Shown in pieces: positions 1 through 5,388 of a stretch of DNA of 5,388 nt. The translations under genes were made by a program, and so were the position numbers. The DNA is from an uncultured Clostridia bacterium (GTDB lineage: Bacteria; Bacillota; Clostridia; Oscillospirales; Oscillospiraceae): NCBI GenBank assembly GCA_945910975.1, contig CAMDZY010000121.1, positions 1 through 5,388 on the forward strand. Direction: 5' to 3'. Numbering within the stretch: position 1 is the stretch's first letter; each line of letters begins with the position of its first letter. Below the pieces are notes generated by a model. That model was not told where the DNA came from. It made no database searches and was given only the letters and a program-made list of their open reading frames with translations.

Positions 1-74
1 GTTTTTGCATATTGGCTGCCTGGATTCCCCAGTCCGACAATCATCCAATCGCAGCCTGATTTCCGAAACAGCAT
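1..74 (-). CDS. pth: Peptidyl-tRNA hydrolase, N-terminal fragment (runs off left edge)
   Basis: Only the first 24 codons are inside the window; the 3' part lies beyond base 1. Reading leftwards from the ATG at 74-72, the peptide begins MLFRKSGCDW and continues MIVGLGNPGSQYAK. The IVGLGNPG block followed by a YAxT-like stretch is the N-terminal signature of bacterial Pth, which cleaves the ester bond of peptidyl-tRNA released from stalled ribosomes so the tRNA can be reused. An internal ATG at 44-42 could start the conserved core. The ATG at 74 is preferred because it sits two bases after the prs stop codon, which suits translational coupling, and because I recall a short extension ending in D-W before the core in related Clostridia (memory, not checked). 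No clear Shine-Dalgarno precedes it. The prs-pth neighbourhood is common in Firmicutes (for example prs, ctc, spoVC/pth in Bacillus), which supports the call. The catalytic His and Asp lie outside the window. Confidence 0.88.
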   Translation of the reverse strand, partial: MLFRKSGCDWMIVGLGNPGSQYAK

Positions 75-76
75 AG

Positions 77-1042
77 CTAAAACAGCTTGGAGATAGAGGT
101 GCTGTTATAAATGCAGTTGATGGCCTTTGCAAACATGGGGCTGACATCCAACTGACGAATTTTATGCCCGGAATAGTCCTCCGGCATACGGATTGTGTTT
201 AACAGCATCAATTCTTCCATCTCACTATTTTCAATTCTGTCGCAAGCGTCCTCGGACAAAACGCCGTGCGTTGCGCAGGCGTACACGGTTTTCGCGCCGC
301 CCAGCTCTTTTAAGGACTTTGCCGCGTTGCACAAGGAACCTGCCGTGTCGACCATGTCGTCGAACAGAATACAAGTTTTGTCCTTCACATTGCCGATCAC
401 GTTCATCACCATGCACTGGTTTGCTCTTGGGCGGCGTTTGTCCACAATGGCCAGATCCATGTGCACCTTTTGCGCAAAAGCGCGCGCACGGGTGACAGAG
501 CCAACATCGGGGGAAACGACGACAAACTGGTCGTGGTCAAATGTATCCTCCGGGAACTTTTCAAGATAATATTTGGCGAACATCGGATTGCCAAGCAGGT
601 GATCCACTGGGATATCGAAGAAGCCCTGAATCTGTGCTGCGTGCAAATCCATGGTCAGAATCCGGTCGGCACCGGCAGCGGTGAGCATATTGGCCACCAG
701 CTTAGCCGAGATGGGGTCGCGACCCTTTGCCTTTCGATCCTGGCGTGCGTAACCAAAGTAGGGAATAACAGCAGTGATACGGCCTGCGGAAGCCCGTTTA
801 AAGGCATCGATCATGATGAGCAGCTCCATCAGGTTGTCGTTGACCGGTTTGCAGGTGGACTGCACCACAAATACATCACAGCCGCGAACAGTTTCATTGA
901 CGGAAACGGAAATTTCACCGTCTGCAAAAGAAGTTACAACGCTTTTTCCCAAATCCACGCCTAACTCCCGACAAATTCCCAGTGCAAATTCAGGATGGGA
1001 ATTGCCGCAGAACACCTTAATTTCCTTGCCGTGTGCAATCAT
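77..1042 (-). CDS. prs: Ribose-phosphate pyrophosphokinase (PRPP synthetase), class I
   Basis: This cytoplasmic enzyme transfers pyrophosphate from ATP to ribose 5-phosphate to make PRPP, the precursor for purines, pyrimidines, NAD, histidine and tryptophan. The 321 residues match the usual length of about 315-320. Visible family motifs are FADGEI (39-44), the ATP-contacting YFGYARQDRK (95-104), the cation-binding DLHAAQIQGFF (132-142), the flexible catalytic loop DKRRP (201-205) and the PRPP/ribose-phosphate loop ILFDDMVDTAGS (225-236). All are intact, so it should be active and, as a class I enzyme, phosphate-activated and ADP-inhibited (family knowledge). The start is fixed by a strong GGAGGT at 1049-1054, six bases before the ATG. 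The stop is TAG at 79-77. It lies 39 bases after the glycosyltransferase gene and 2 bases before pth on the same strand. No hairpin or good promoter is visible in the 39-base gap, so it probably depends on the upstream operon promoter or on one hidden inside the preceding gene. Confidence 0.97.
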   Translation of the reverse strand: MIAHGKEIKVFCGNSHPEFALGICRELGVDLGKSVVTSFADGEISVSVNETVRGCDVFVVQSTCKPVNDNLMELLIMIDAFKRASAGRITAVIPYFGYARQDRKAKGRDPISAKLVANMLTAAGADRILTMDLHAAQIQGFFDIPVDHLLGNPMFAKYYLEKFPEDTFDHDQFVVVSPDVGSVTRARAFAQKVHMDLAIVDKRRPRANQCMVMNVIGNVKDKTCILFDDMVDTAGSLCNAAKSLKELGGAKTVYACATHGVLSEDACDRIENSEMEELMLLNTIRMPEDYSGHKIRQLDVSPMFAKAINCIYNSTSISKLF

Positions 1043-1081
1043 ATTATTACCTCCGTATGATGATATGGCCGGAATGCCTGT

Positions 1082-2071
1082 TTATTTTGCAAATTTATCC
1101 TTCCAGGAGAACAGCGAAGCAAGTAACCGATATTGTTTGCGCAGGATCAACCGATACGCCAAACGCTTGCTGCGAGGTAGGGTTGGCAGATACGGATTCG
1201 AGCGGTAATCCGGGAATGTGGTTTCCACATAGTCGCGGAACTCGCCAATCAGAGGGTGATTGCGGTCACAGCGGACAACACGAACGGTTGCAGCAATCAA
1301 CACATGGTCGATCACCATCTGGCACAGCTCGTCACGATAGGCTTCAAAGAGATTATTTTCCTTGAAATAGGAAATCAAATCCTCCAGCGCTTCCAAAATC
1401 TGATGGTTCCGATCGACATTTGTATTATGTGTGATTGAATTTTCCCGAATCACATAGTAATACAGCGGCTTGTGAATGGCGACGATGTTGCCCGCCTGCG
1501 CAAACAGCTTGCCGGAGGTACGGATATCCTCATACCAAACTCTGCCGGGGTAGCGGATGCCGGTGGACAAGAACAGTTCACGCTTCCAAACCCGCGACCA
1601 CGCAGTGGGAGATTGCAGCAACAGCGTAGGCTGCTGCGCCAGTGTGAACGGCACACCCTCCGGCAGTGTAGCACTGTCGTGGTATTGTTCCGTCTTGTTA
1701 GGATATTCACAGAAAAAGTCAAATGTGTAAACATCAGCAGGCGTCTTGTCGATTTGTGCAGAAATGGTAGATAGATAGTCCGGTGTAATGTGGTCGTCGC
1801 TGTCAATAAAGACCAGATAATCGCCCTTGGCCTGTTCGATCCCGGCATTGCGCGCATCGCCCAAGCCGCCATTTGGCTTGTGAATGACGCGGATCAACTG
1901 CGGGTGGGCGGCTGCGATTTCATCACAAAGCTGCCCGCTGCGACCATCGGTCGAACCGTCGTCGACCAGCAGGATCTCGCAGTCGGAGCAATCGTTGGCA
2001 AGAATGGAATCAGCGCATTTTTGCAGATAGTCTGCAACGTTATAAACTGGTACGATAACACTAAACCGCAT
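1082..2071 (-). CDS. Family 2 glycosyltransferase (GT-A fold)
   Basis: A 329-residue soluble protein with a typical inverting GT2 domain over about the first 215 residues. It opens with FSVIVPVYNV (3-12), the nucleotide-sugar site VDDGSTD lies at 36-42, and GGLGDARNAGI spans 68-78. The metal-binding DSDD (DXD-type) is at 90-93, WYEDI at 179-183 probably carries the catalytic acid pair, and RENSIT follows at 209-214. These fit enzymes that add a sugar from a nucleotide-sugar donor to a growing lipid-linked or wall glycan at the cytoplasmic membrane face. The sugar and acceptor cannot be told from sequence. The C-terminal 110 residues are helical and basic (SKRLAYRLILRKQYRLL around 301-317) and could dock on the membrane. 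No membrane helix is evident. The start overlaps the end of the upstream ligase-like gene by 11 bases, with its own GGAGGG at 2078-2083 six bases before the ATG, so the two are almost certainly co-expressed and probably serve the same glycan. Confidence 0.93.
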   Translation of the reverse strand: MRFSVIVPVYNVADYLQKCADSILANDCSDCEILLVDDGSTDGRSGQLCDEIAAAHPQLIRVIHKPNGGLGDARNAGIEQAKGDYLVFIDSDDHITPDYLSTISAQIDKTPADVYTFDFFCEYPNKTEQYHDSATLPEGVPFTLAQQPTLLLQSPTAWSRVWKRELFLSTGIRYPGRVWYEDIRTSGKLFAQAGNIVAIHKPLYYYVIRENSITHNTNVDRNHQILEALEDLISYFKENNLFEAYRDELCQMVIDHVLIAATVRVVRCDRNHPLIGEFRDYVETTFPDYRSNPYLPTLPRSKRLAYRLILRKQYRLLASLFSWKDKFAK

Positions 2072-4289
2072 TCTTTTCCCTCCGTTCTTTCTTCATTGCC
2101 TTTTTTGGCTTGTCCGGGTACTGCTTCATCACGGTCAGGTAATAAACCACGGCCAGCAAGCCGGCGCAATAGAACAGCGTATTGGCACGCCGCAGAACAC
2201 CGCAGGTAAAATAGGCGTGTACCAGACTTGCAACCAGCGCGATGCAGACGGAACCCATTTCCAGTGTGAAGTAACGCTTGAAGTTGGTGAAAATTGCTTT
2301 CAAAAGCAGGAATGCGAAGTAACCGAGGAAGGCAAGCAACAGACCCAAGCCGACCCAACCGTAAAGGAAGTAGATTCCGTGGAAATCATTTTCCACGTCA
2401 TAGCTAAGTCCCTGGTAGAACATACGCGAAACCTCCATGCCGAACAGGCGGGAAATCGGCGTAGATTCATCCATCAGCAGGTAGCAGTACTGTAGCTTCC
2501 ATTCGCGTTCGCTGATCAGCGTTTGAATGTCCAACGTATAGTCGTAGGCATCCAGGACAGCGTGCAGCCCAAACCGGCCAACCAGACCGCTGAGGTAATG
2601 CCCGTAGACCAGATTCATGCAACCATCTTTCCACATTTCTTCCGTCACACCGGAGAGGTCAAATTCCGGCATATTCACCGCAAGGGGCGTATATCCGCGG
2701 TCACAGATCCGGAAGGACGGATTGATGGCCGAGGCAAGCATGGTAACGAAATCACCTCTGGAAATGGCTGCATCCGGCTCGTAGTTGTTCTGTCCCGGAT
2801 AAGTTCTGACAATCAGTCCAGCCTGTAGCAAGGTAATGATTTCATTGGCATACGGTGTGTTCTCAGAAATATCCGCCGGCATATCGATATCATGTGTCTT
2901 GGGATATTCTTTCTCGTCCATCATATTATAAATCAGCCACGCGGCCTGTCCGCGGGTAAGGGGCTGCTGCAAATCGTCATCGTTTTCAACGCCCTCCGGG
3001 ATCAATCCATAGGCCTCGGCGCGTTTTACATAGCCTGCATACCAACTGTCGCCGGCGTAGCCCTGATATTCTTTTTTGCCGGTATACCGCTCATAAACAT
3101 TGTCTGCGATACAAATTGCCTGCACGATCGGCATATCTGCATCGGGTGCGAAGCAATAGGTGCTGTCGATACCGCCGATCAGGCCCAAGGTTTGGCAATA
3201 TGCCAGGTACTTCGTTCGCCAGTCGTCCGGGGATACGTCGGTAAACGCCGAGGTCGTAAGTGGCGCAGGAAGCGCAAATGCATCAATGCCGGTGGGACGT
3301 TCGACAATGTGCGCATTGATCAAAATGGAGGAAACACCGTTTTTCATCTGCGCCTCGCCCAATTTGTATAGGCGCTGGGAAGCGCGTTCTTTCACTTTGG
3401 TTGTTTGCGCGACCTTCTCCTGATTCTGCTCAACAGGCGCAGTGGAAGGGTTATCGCTGCCTGTCGTCTGACCCAACCAGCTCGACCAAGGGAGAAGTAC
3501 CGCAATTCCCGCCGCCGTAAAGGCCAGAAGGATAACGCCAAAGCGCTTGGGTGCTTCGCCGCTGATAAAAATTACCAGCGCCATGCCCAATGATGTCATC
3601 AGCATACATGCATACGACAGTCGCGTGCCATGAACATACAACGTGCCAAGCGAAACAACGATCACCGCAAATACCAGAACGGTATCCAGCAATGTTTTGT
3701 GGTGTTTTTTCAAGACCCAGCCGATCGCCATTGGCGCGCTCAGGCTGAGGATCGCGCTTTGCGCATTTGCCCAAAAGCTGTAACCGCGAACGCCAACGCC
3801 CTGATCGGGATAGGTCATCGGATCGGTTTTTGTGGTGGTGCTGATCACAAAGGTAATGGCCAAAATGATCAAAGAGTATAGAATGCCGCGCCAAATCGCA
3901 TCATAAGAGCGCTCATTACAGCGCAGACAGGTGATCATGGCAAACGTAGTAATGGGCAGCTGCAACACGCGGATCAGATTTGAAGTATCCTCCACGGGAG
4001 AAATATAGCCGTTGGTAATGTTGGCATACGTATGCCCGGCAAAAAAGACGCCCAGCACAGCGACCAAAATCCAATAGTATTTTTTTCGGTCAGACAACGC
4101 GAAGCCGCCAAAGAAGAGAAAAATCAAAACCAGCGTTCGCGGCACAAAGGACAGTGAAAACGAGATCCCAAGTGCATCCTGCCAATAAGACAATATATCC
4201 AAAATTGGCTGCAAGCAAAACAAAGCAACCAAAATAATCGGCAAATGCGGATGTGCCGGGTTACACCTCTCGGCAAGTGATTTTTTCAT
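2061..4289 (-). CDS. O-antigen ligase/polymerase-like membrane protein with three embedded SLH repeats
   Basis: A 742-residue polytopic membrane protein. By eye there are about nine hydrophobic segments in the N-terminal part (near 16-36, 44-65, 71-88, 106-122, 132-152, 170-191, 200-218, 226-243, 249-268). A soluble loop of about 370 residues (269-637) follows, then three more segments (638-664, 676-693, 703-720) and a very basic tail. Positive ends predict both termini inside and the loop outside. This is the topology of WaaL/Wzy-type O-antigen ligases and polymerases, which join undecaprenyl-linked glycans outside the membrane. VHGTRLSY (219-226, R223) and the loop exit DFHGIYFLYGWVG (635-647, H637) sit where those families carry functional Arg and His, but their equivalence is inference. 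Within the loop, residues 348-520 form three SLH-like repeats. The first starts FTDVSPDDW (349-357); the second carries LTRGQAA (444-450) and the third ISRGDFV (509-515). The start is supported by AAGGAG at 4295-4300, five bases before the ATG. It is the first gene of the minus-strand operon. Substrate unknown. Confidence 0.85.
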   Translation of the reverse strand: MKKSLAERCNPAHPHLPIILVALFCLQPILDILSYWQDALGISFSLSFVPRTLVLIFLFFGGFALSDRKKYYWILVAVLGVFFAGHTYANITNGYISPVEDTSNLIRVLQLPITTFAMITCLRCNERSYDAIWRGILYSLIILAITFVISTTTKTDPMTYPDQGVGVRGYSFWANAQSAILSLSAPMAIGWVLKKHHKTLLDTVLVFAVIVVSLGTLYVHGTRLSYACMLMTSLGMALVIFISGEAPKRFGVILLAFTAAGIAVLLPWSSWLGQTTGSDNPSTAPVEQNQEKVAQTTKVKERASQRLYKLGEAQMKNGVSSILINAHIVERPTGIDAFALPAPLTTSAFTDVSPDDWRTKYLAYCQTLGLIGGIDSTYCFAPDADMPIVQAICIADNVYERYTGKKEYQGYAGDSWYAGYVKRAEAYGLIPEGVENDDDLQQPLTRGQAAWLIYNMMDEKEYPKTHDIDMPADISENTPYANEIITLLQAGLIVRTYPGQNNYEPDAAISRGDFVTMLASAINPSFRICDRGYTPLAVNMPEFDLSGVTEEMWKDGCMNLVYGHYLSGLVGRFGLHAVLDAYDYTLDIQTLISEREWKLQYCYLLMDESTPISRLFGMEVSRMFYQGLSYDVENDFHGIYFLYGWVGLGLLLAFLGYFAFLLLKAIFTNFKRYFTLEMGSVCIALVASLVHAYFTCGVLRRANTLFYCAGLLAVVYYLTVMKQYPDKPKKAMKKERREKNAV
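2730..3248 (-). other. Three SLH (S-layer homology) repeats inside the outer loop of the ligase-like protein
   Basis: Residues 348-520 of the 742-residue protein. Repeat 1 (about 348-403) has the typical FTDVSPDDW opening, a YLAYCQTLGLIGGI helix and an FAPDADM strand, but lacks the Thr-Arg motif, having MPIVQA instead. Repeat 2 (about 411-457) runs from DSWYAGYVKRAEAYGLIPEG to LTRGQAAWLIYNMM. Repeat 3 (about 466-520) runs from DIDMPADISENTPYANEI through LLQAGLI and YEPDAAISRGDFVTMLA. SLH triplets fold as a three-pronged unit that binds pyruvylated secondary cell-wall polymer, and the TR/SR arginine contributes to ligand contact (family knowledge). Repeats 2 and 3 keep that arginine. Finding the triplet between membrane helices rather than at a protein end is unusual. 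Confidence 0.8.
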
Positions 4290-4370
4290 ATAAACTCCTT
4301 TTCTCTTGCTCTGTGCAGTGTTCGGTTTTCACTTGCAGGTCACAAGTCTATATTACTAATTTCCCCGTAA

Positions 4371-4399
4371 ATTATAGCATAATTCGACATATATGTCTA
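4371..4399 (-). promoter_or_regulatory. Strong sigma-A-type promoter for the ligase-GT2-prs-pth operon
   Basis: Reading the minus strand, a -35 box TAGACA (4399-4394, 5 of 6 to consensus) is followed after exactly 17 bases by a perfect TATAAT (4376-4371). TGC immediately before it gives an extended -10. Transcription would start near 4364, leaving a leader of about 75 bases before the ATG at 4289. The only possible leader structure I saw is a weak 5-bp stem (ACTTG/CAAGT, 4331-4347), so no riboswitch is suggested. It is the only good promoter found upstream of the four-gene minus-strand cluster. Confidence 0.8.
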
Positions 4400-4402
4400 C
4401 AA

Positions 4403-4474
4403 TTATTTGCTTCTGTGTGAAATGTCGGTTGCAAGTGTAAAAATTTCATGTATAATGAACACAGAAGCAAAAAA
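4403..4474. repeat. Perfect 13-bp inverted repeat bracketing the trmO promoter
   Basis: The left arm TTTGCTTCTGTGT (4406-4418) and right arm ACACAGAAGCAAA (4459-4471) are exact reverse complements. Allowing one mismatch extends them to 16 bp (4403-4418 and 4459-4474). The 40 bases between them hold the complete -35 and -10 of the plus-strand promoter. The right arm overlaps the predicted start point, and the left arm lies six bases upstream of the -35 of the divergent minus-strand promoter. Arm centres are 53 bp apart, close to five helical turns. Each arm is itself asymmetric. Possible roles are paired operator sites or recombination sites of a small invertible promoter; the sequence alone does not decide. 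Confidence 0.75.
4429..4456 (+). promoter_or_regulatory. Promoter of trmO
   Basis: TTGCAA (4429-4434, 4 of 6 to the -35 consensus) and a perfect TATAAT (4451-4456) are separated by 16 bases. The expected start is about 4463, giving a leader of roughly 24 bases before the ATG at 4487. It is divergent from the operon promoter at 4371-4399; the two -35 boxes are about 30 bases apart, so the promoters could share a regulator. Confidence 0.75.
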
Positions 4475-4480
4475 GAGGGG
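4475..4480 (+). promoter_or_regulatory. Shine-Dalgarno that sets the trmO start
   Basis: GAGGGG lies six bases before the ATG at 4487. It favours this start over the in-frame ATG at 4448, which falls between the -35 and -10 boxes, has no ribosome site and would not be in the mRNA. Confidence 0.85.
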
Positions 4481-4486
4481 ATCGTT

Positions 4487-5164
4487 ATGAATATAATTGC
4501 GCAAATCCGCACGGATTTTCAGACAAAGTTTGGCGTACCCCGTCAAAGTGGGCTGGTGGCGGATCTGCAGGCACAAATTGTTTTTACGCCGGAGTACCGG
4601 AACCCGGACGCGTTGCGCGGAATTGAGGGTTTCTCGCACCTGTGGCTGATTTGGGAATTTTCCAAAGCCAAGCGGGAAGCCTGGTCACCCACCGTACGGC
4701 CACCGCGATTGGGCAGCAGTGCCAGAATGGGCGTATTTGCCACGCGGTCGCCCTTCCGTCCCAATCCCATTGGGCTGTCCTGCGTTCGGCTTGAGCGGGT
4801 AGAGCTTTACACGCCGCAAGGCCCCATTTTGCACGTGTTGGGTGCGGATTTGATGGACGGAACACCAATTTTTGACATCAAGCCATATCTACCCTATGCA
4901 GATGCACATCCGGAGGCCGTTGGCGGCTACACCGATCAGCTGCAATCGCCACTTTTGGAGGTCGATTTTCCGCTGCAGCTGCTTGACAAGCTGCCACAGC
5001 GTCTACAAGCATCGGTTTGCGGTGTACTGGCGCAAGATCCGCGCCCACGCTATCAGCACGATCCCACACGGATCTACGGCATGGCATTTGGCGGATTTGA
5101 TGTGCGCTTTACGATTGACGGTCAAAAGCTGACCGTGATAGAAGTTGAAGAAATTAAAAAGTAG
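4487..5164 (+). CDS. trmO: tRNA (N6-threonylcarbamoyladenosine37-N6)-methyltransferase TrmO (TsaA/YaeB family)
   Basis: A 225-residue cytoplasmic protein of the TrmO family, close in size to the E. coli enzyme (about 235). Using S-adenosylmethionine, TrmO adds a methyl group to t6A37 to make m6t6A in certain ANN-decoding tRNAs such as tRNA-Thr, fine-tuning decoding (known for E. coli). Visible motifs are FGVPRQSGLV (15-24), GIEGFSHLWLIWEF (45-58), and the hallmark RPPRLG (71-76) leading to GVFATRSPFRPNPIGLS (82-98). DLMDGTPIFDIKPYLPYAD (121-139) follows, and the C-terminal block runs from DPRPRYQHDP (184-193) to YGMAFGGFDVRF (197-208). The domain is intact, with no frameshift. The ATG at 4487 is chosen on its Shine-Dalgarno and on the promoter lying over the earlier ATG. 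The gene is a single-gene unit, divergent from the surface-glycan/prs operon; the functional link, if any, is not evident. A tight hairpin follows nine bases after the stop. Confidence 0.93.
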   Translation: MNIIAQIRTDFQTKFGVPRQSGLVADLQAQIVFTPEYRNPDALRGIEGFSHLWLIWEFSKAKREAWSPTVRPPRLGSSARMGVFATRSPFRPNPIGLSCVRLERVELYTPQGPILHVLGADLMDGTPIFDIKPYLPYADAHPEAVGGYTDQLQSPLLEVDFPLQLLDKLPQRLQASVCGVLAQDPRPRYQHDPTRIYGMAFGGFDVRFTIDGQKLTVIEVEEIKK

Positions 5165-5173
5165 CCATATATT

Positions 5174-5198
5174 GGGGTGTATCCAGGTGATACACCCC
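5174..5198 (+). terminator. Perfect 10-bp hairpin just after trmO, possible terminator
   Basis: GGGGTGTATC (5174-5183), loop CAGGT, GATACACCCC (5189-5198), starting nine bases after the trmO stop. Position and stem strength fit transcript termination or 3'-end protection, but no T-run follows on the plus strand; the next bases are ACAGAGTGTCG. On the minus strand the nearest T-run begins about 15 bases beyond the stem. It is therefore not a textbook intrinsic terminator and may be part of the repeat-like region that follows. Confidence 0.45.
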
Positions 5199-5225
5199 AC
5201 AGAGTGTCGAAAAAGCCTCGCAGAG

Positions 5226-5245
5226 TTCGCCGCCATAGCGGCGAA
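5226..5245. other. GC-rich hairpin, 8-bp perfect stem
   Basis: TTCGCCGC (5226-5233), loop CATA, GCGGCGAA (5238-5245). A T6 run (5259-5264) follows, but only after 13 bases, too far for a standard terminator. It lies in the gene-free stretch 5165-5388 between two other structured segments. Confidence 0.55.
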
Positions 5246-5257
5246 TCAAATTCAATC

Positions 5258-5351
5258 ATTTTTTGCGGCGGCGTACTCCGCGCTAAGAGCCGCCCTTCGG
5301 GCGGTTGCGCTATGCACGCCCGCTGCGGCGGGTGTGTACGTCACAAAAAAT
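5258..5351. repeat. AT-tipped imperfect palindrome enclosing two GC-rich hairpins (REP/MITE-like element)
   Basis: Outer arms ATTTTTTG (5258-5265) and CAAAAAAT (5344-5351) pair perfectly. After a small internal loop, CGTAC (5272-5276) pairs with GTACG (5336-5340). Inside are hairpin CCGCCC-TTC-GGGCGG (5290-5304), flanked by two copies of GCGCTA (5280-5285 and 5307-5312), and a longer stem around CCCGC-TGCG-GCGGG (5319-5332), extendable with G-T pairs to about 5313-5338. This nested fold, without coding potential, resembles dispersed extragenic palindromes or small non-autonomous elements. No target-site duplication was identified. Copy number elsewhere in the genome cannot be seen here. The last bases, 5352-5388, show nothing recognisable. 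Confidence 0.5.
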
Positions 5352-5388
5352 ACATTATAGGACGCAAACGTGCGAGTCAAGTGCCGTA

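Noticed and set aside
461..964. Plus-strand open frame of 167 residues opposite prs
   Set aside because: Shadow of the highly conserved prs coding frame on the other strand; no start signal and no protein-like motifs.
1043..1130. Possible separate promoter for prs
   Set aside because: The best pair, TTGCAA with TATCAT, is about 21 bases apart and poorly matched; not convincing.
2892..3371. Plus-strand open frame of 159 residues opposite the SLH region
   Set aside because: Antisense shadow of the SLH-encoding part of the ligase-like gene; no ribosome site or recognisable domain.
4331..4347. Possible leader hairpin ACTTG/CAAGT in the operon 5' leader
   Set aside because: Only five base pairs with a 7-base loop and no T-run; too weak to call a riboswitch, attenuator or terminator.
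4330..4437. 8-bp inverted pair CACTTGCA (4330-4337) and TGCAAGTG (4430-4437)
   Set aside because: A match of this length is likely by chance in an intergenic region of this size, and it does not extend in either direction.
4448..4486. Upstream in-frame ATG that would add 13 residues to TrmO
   Set aside because: The ATG lies between the -35 and -10 of the likely promoter, lacks a Shine-Dalgarno, and the family N-terminus fits the ATG at 4487.
5145..5360. Plus-strand open frame of 71 residues after trmO
   Set aside because: It begins inside the end of trmO, has no ribosome site, and its Ala/Arg-rich product simply translates the hairpin-rich palindromes; no recognisable protein features.
1..5388. 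CRISPR arrays, tRNA/rRNA genes, insertion sequences
   Set aside because: No regularly spaced direct repeats, no tRNA-like or rRNA-like stretches and no transposase-like coding frames were seen on either strand.

Overview
The window looks like a chromosomal segment of a low-to-mid GC Firmicute, most likely a gut Clostridia of the Oscillospirales/Ruminococcaceae type. The signs are strong GGAGG-type Shine-Dalgarno sites, sigma-A-like promoters, a class I PRPP synthetase followed directly by peptidyl-tRNA hydrolase, and S-layer homology (SLH) repeats. The taxonomic placement is inference; no marker here fixes the genus.

Layout. Nearly everything from 4364 leftwards reads on the minus strand and looks like one operon, in this transcription order. 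First is a 742-residue polytopic membrane protein of the O-antigen ligase/polymerase type (4289-2061), with three SLH repeats inside its large outer loop. Next comes a family 2 glycosyltransferase (2071-1082), whose start overlaps the preceding gene by 11 bases. Then, 39 bases on, comes prs, ribose-phosphate pyrophosphokinase (1042-77). After two more bases the first 24 codons of pth, peptidyl-tRNA hydrolase, run off the left edge (74-1). A strong extended -10 promoter (4371-4399, minus strand) lies about 75 bases upstream of the first gene. No terminator or convincing internal promoter was seen between the genes.

Divergent from this operon, on the plus strand, is trmO/tsaA (4487-5164), a tRNA A37 N6-methyltransferase with its own promoter (4429-4456). 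That promoter is bracketed by a perfect 13-bp inverted repeat (arms 4406-4418 and 4459-4471). The repeat could be an operator pair or the ends of a tiny invertible promoter segment.

Downstream of trmO, 5165-5388 contains no credible gene. It holds at least four stem-loops, two of them inside a longer AT-tipped imperfect palindrome (5258-5351). It resembles a repetitive extragenic element rather than a single terminator.

How the genes fit together. The membrane protein and glycosyltransferase probably act on a cell-surface glycan, one building or branching a lipid-linked chain and the other polymerising or ligating it outside the membrane. The SLH repeats suggest physical contact with a secondary cell-wall polymer. 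prs and pth are housekeeping genes (nucleotide precursor supply, recycling of peptidyl-tRNA) that appear to be transcribed by read-through from the surface-glycan genes. The most notable items are the SLH-in-ligase architecture and the inverted repeat around the trmO promoter.
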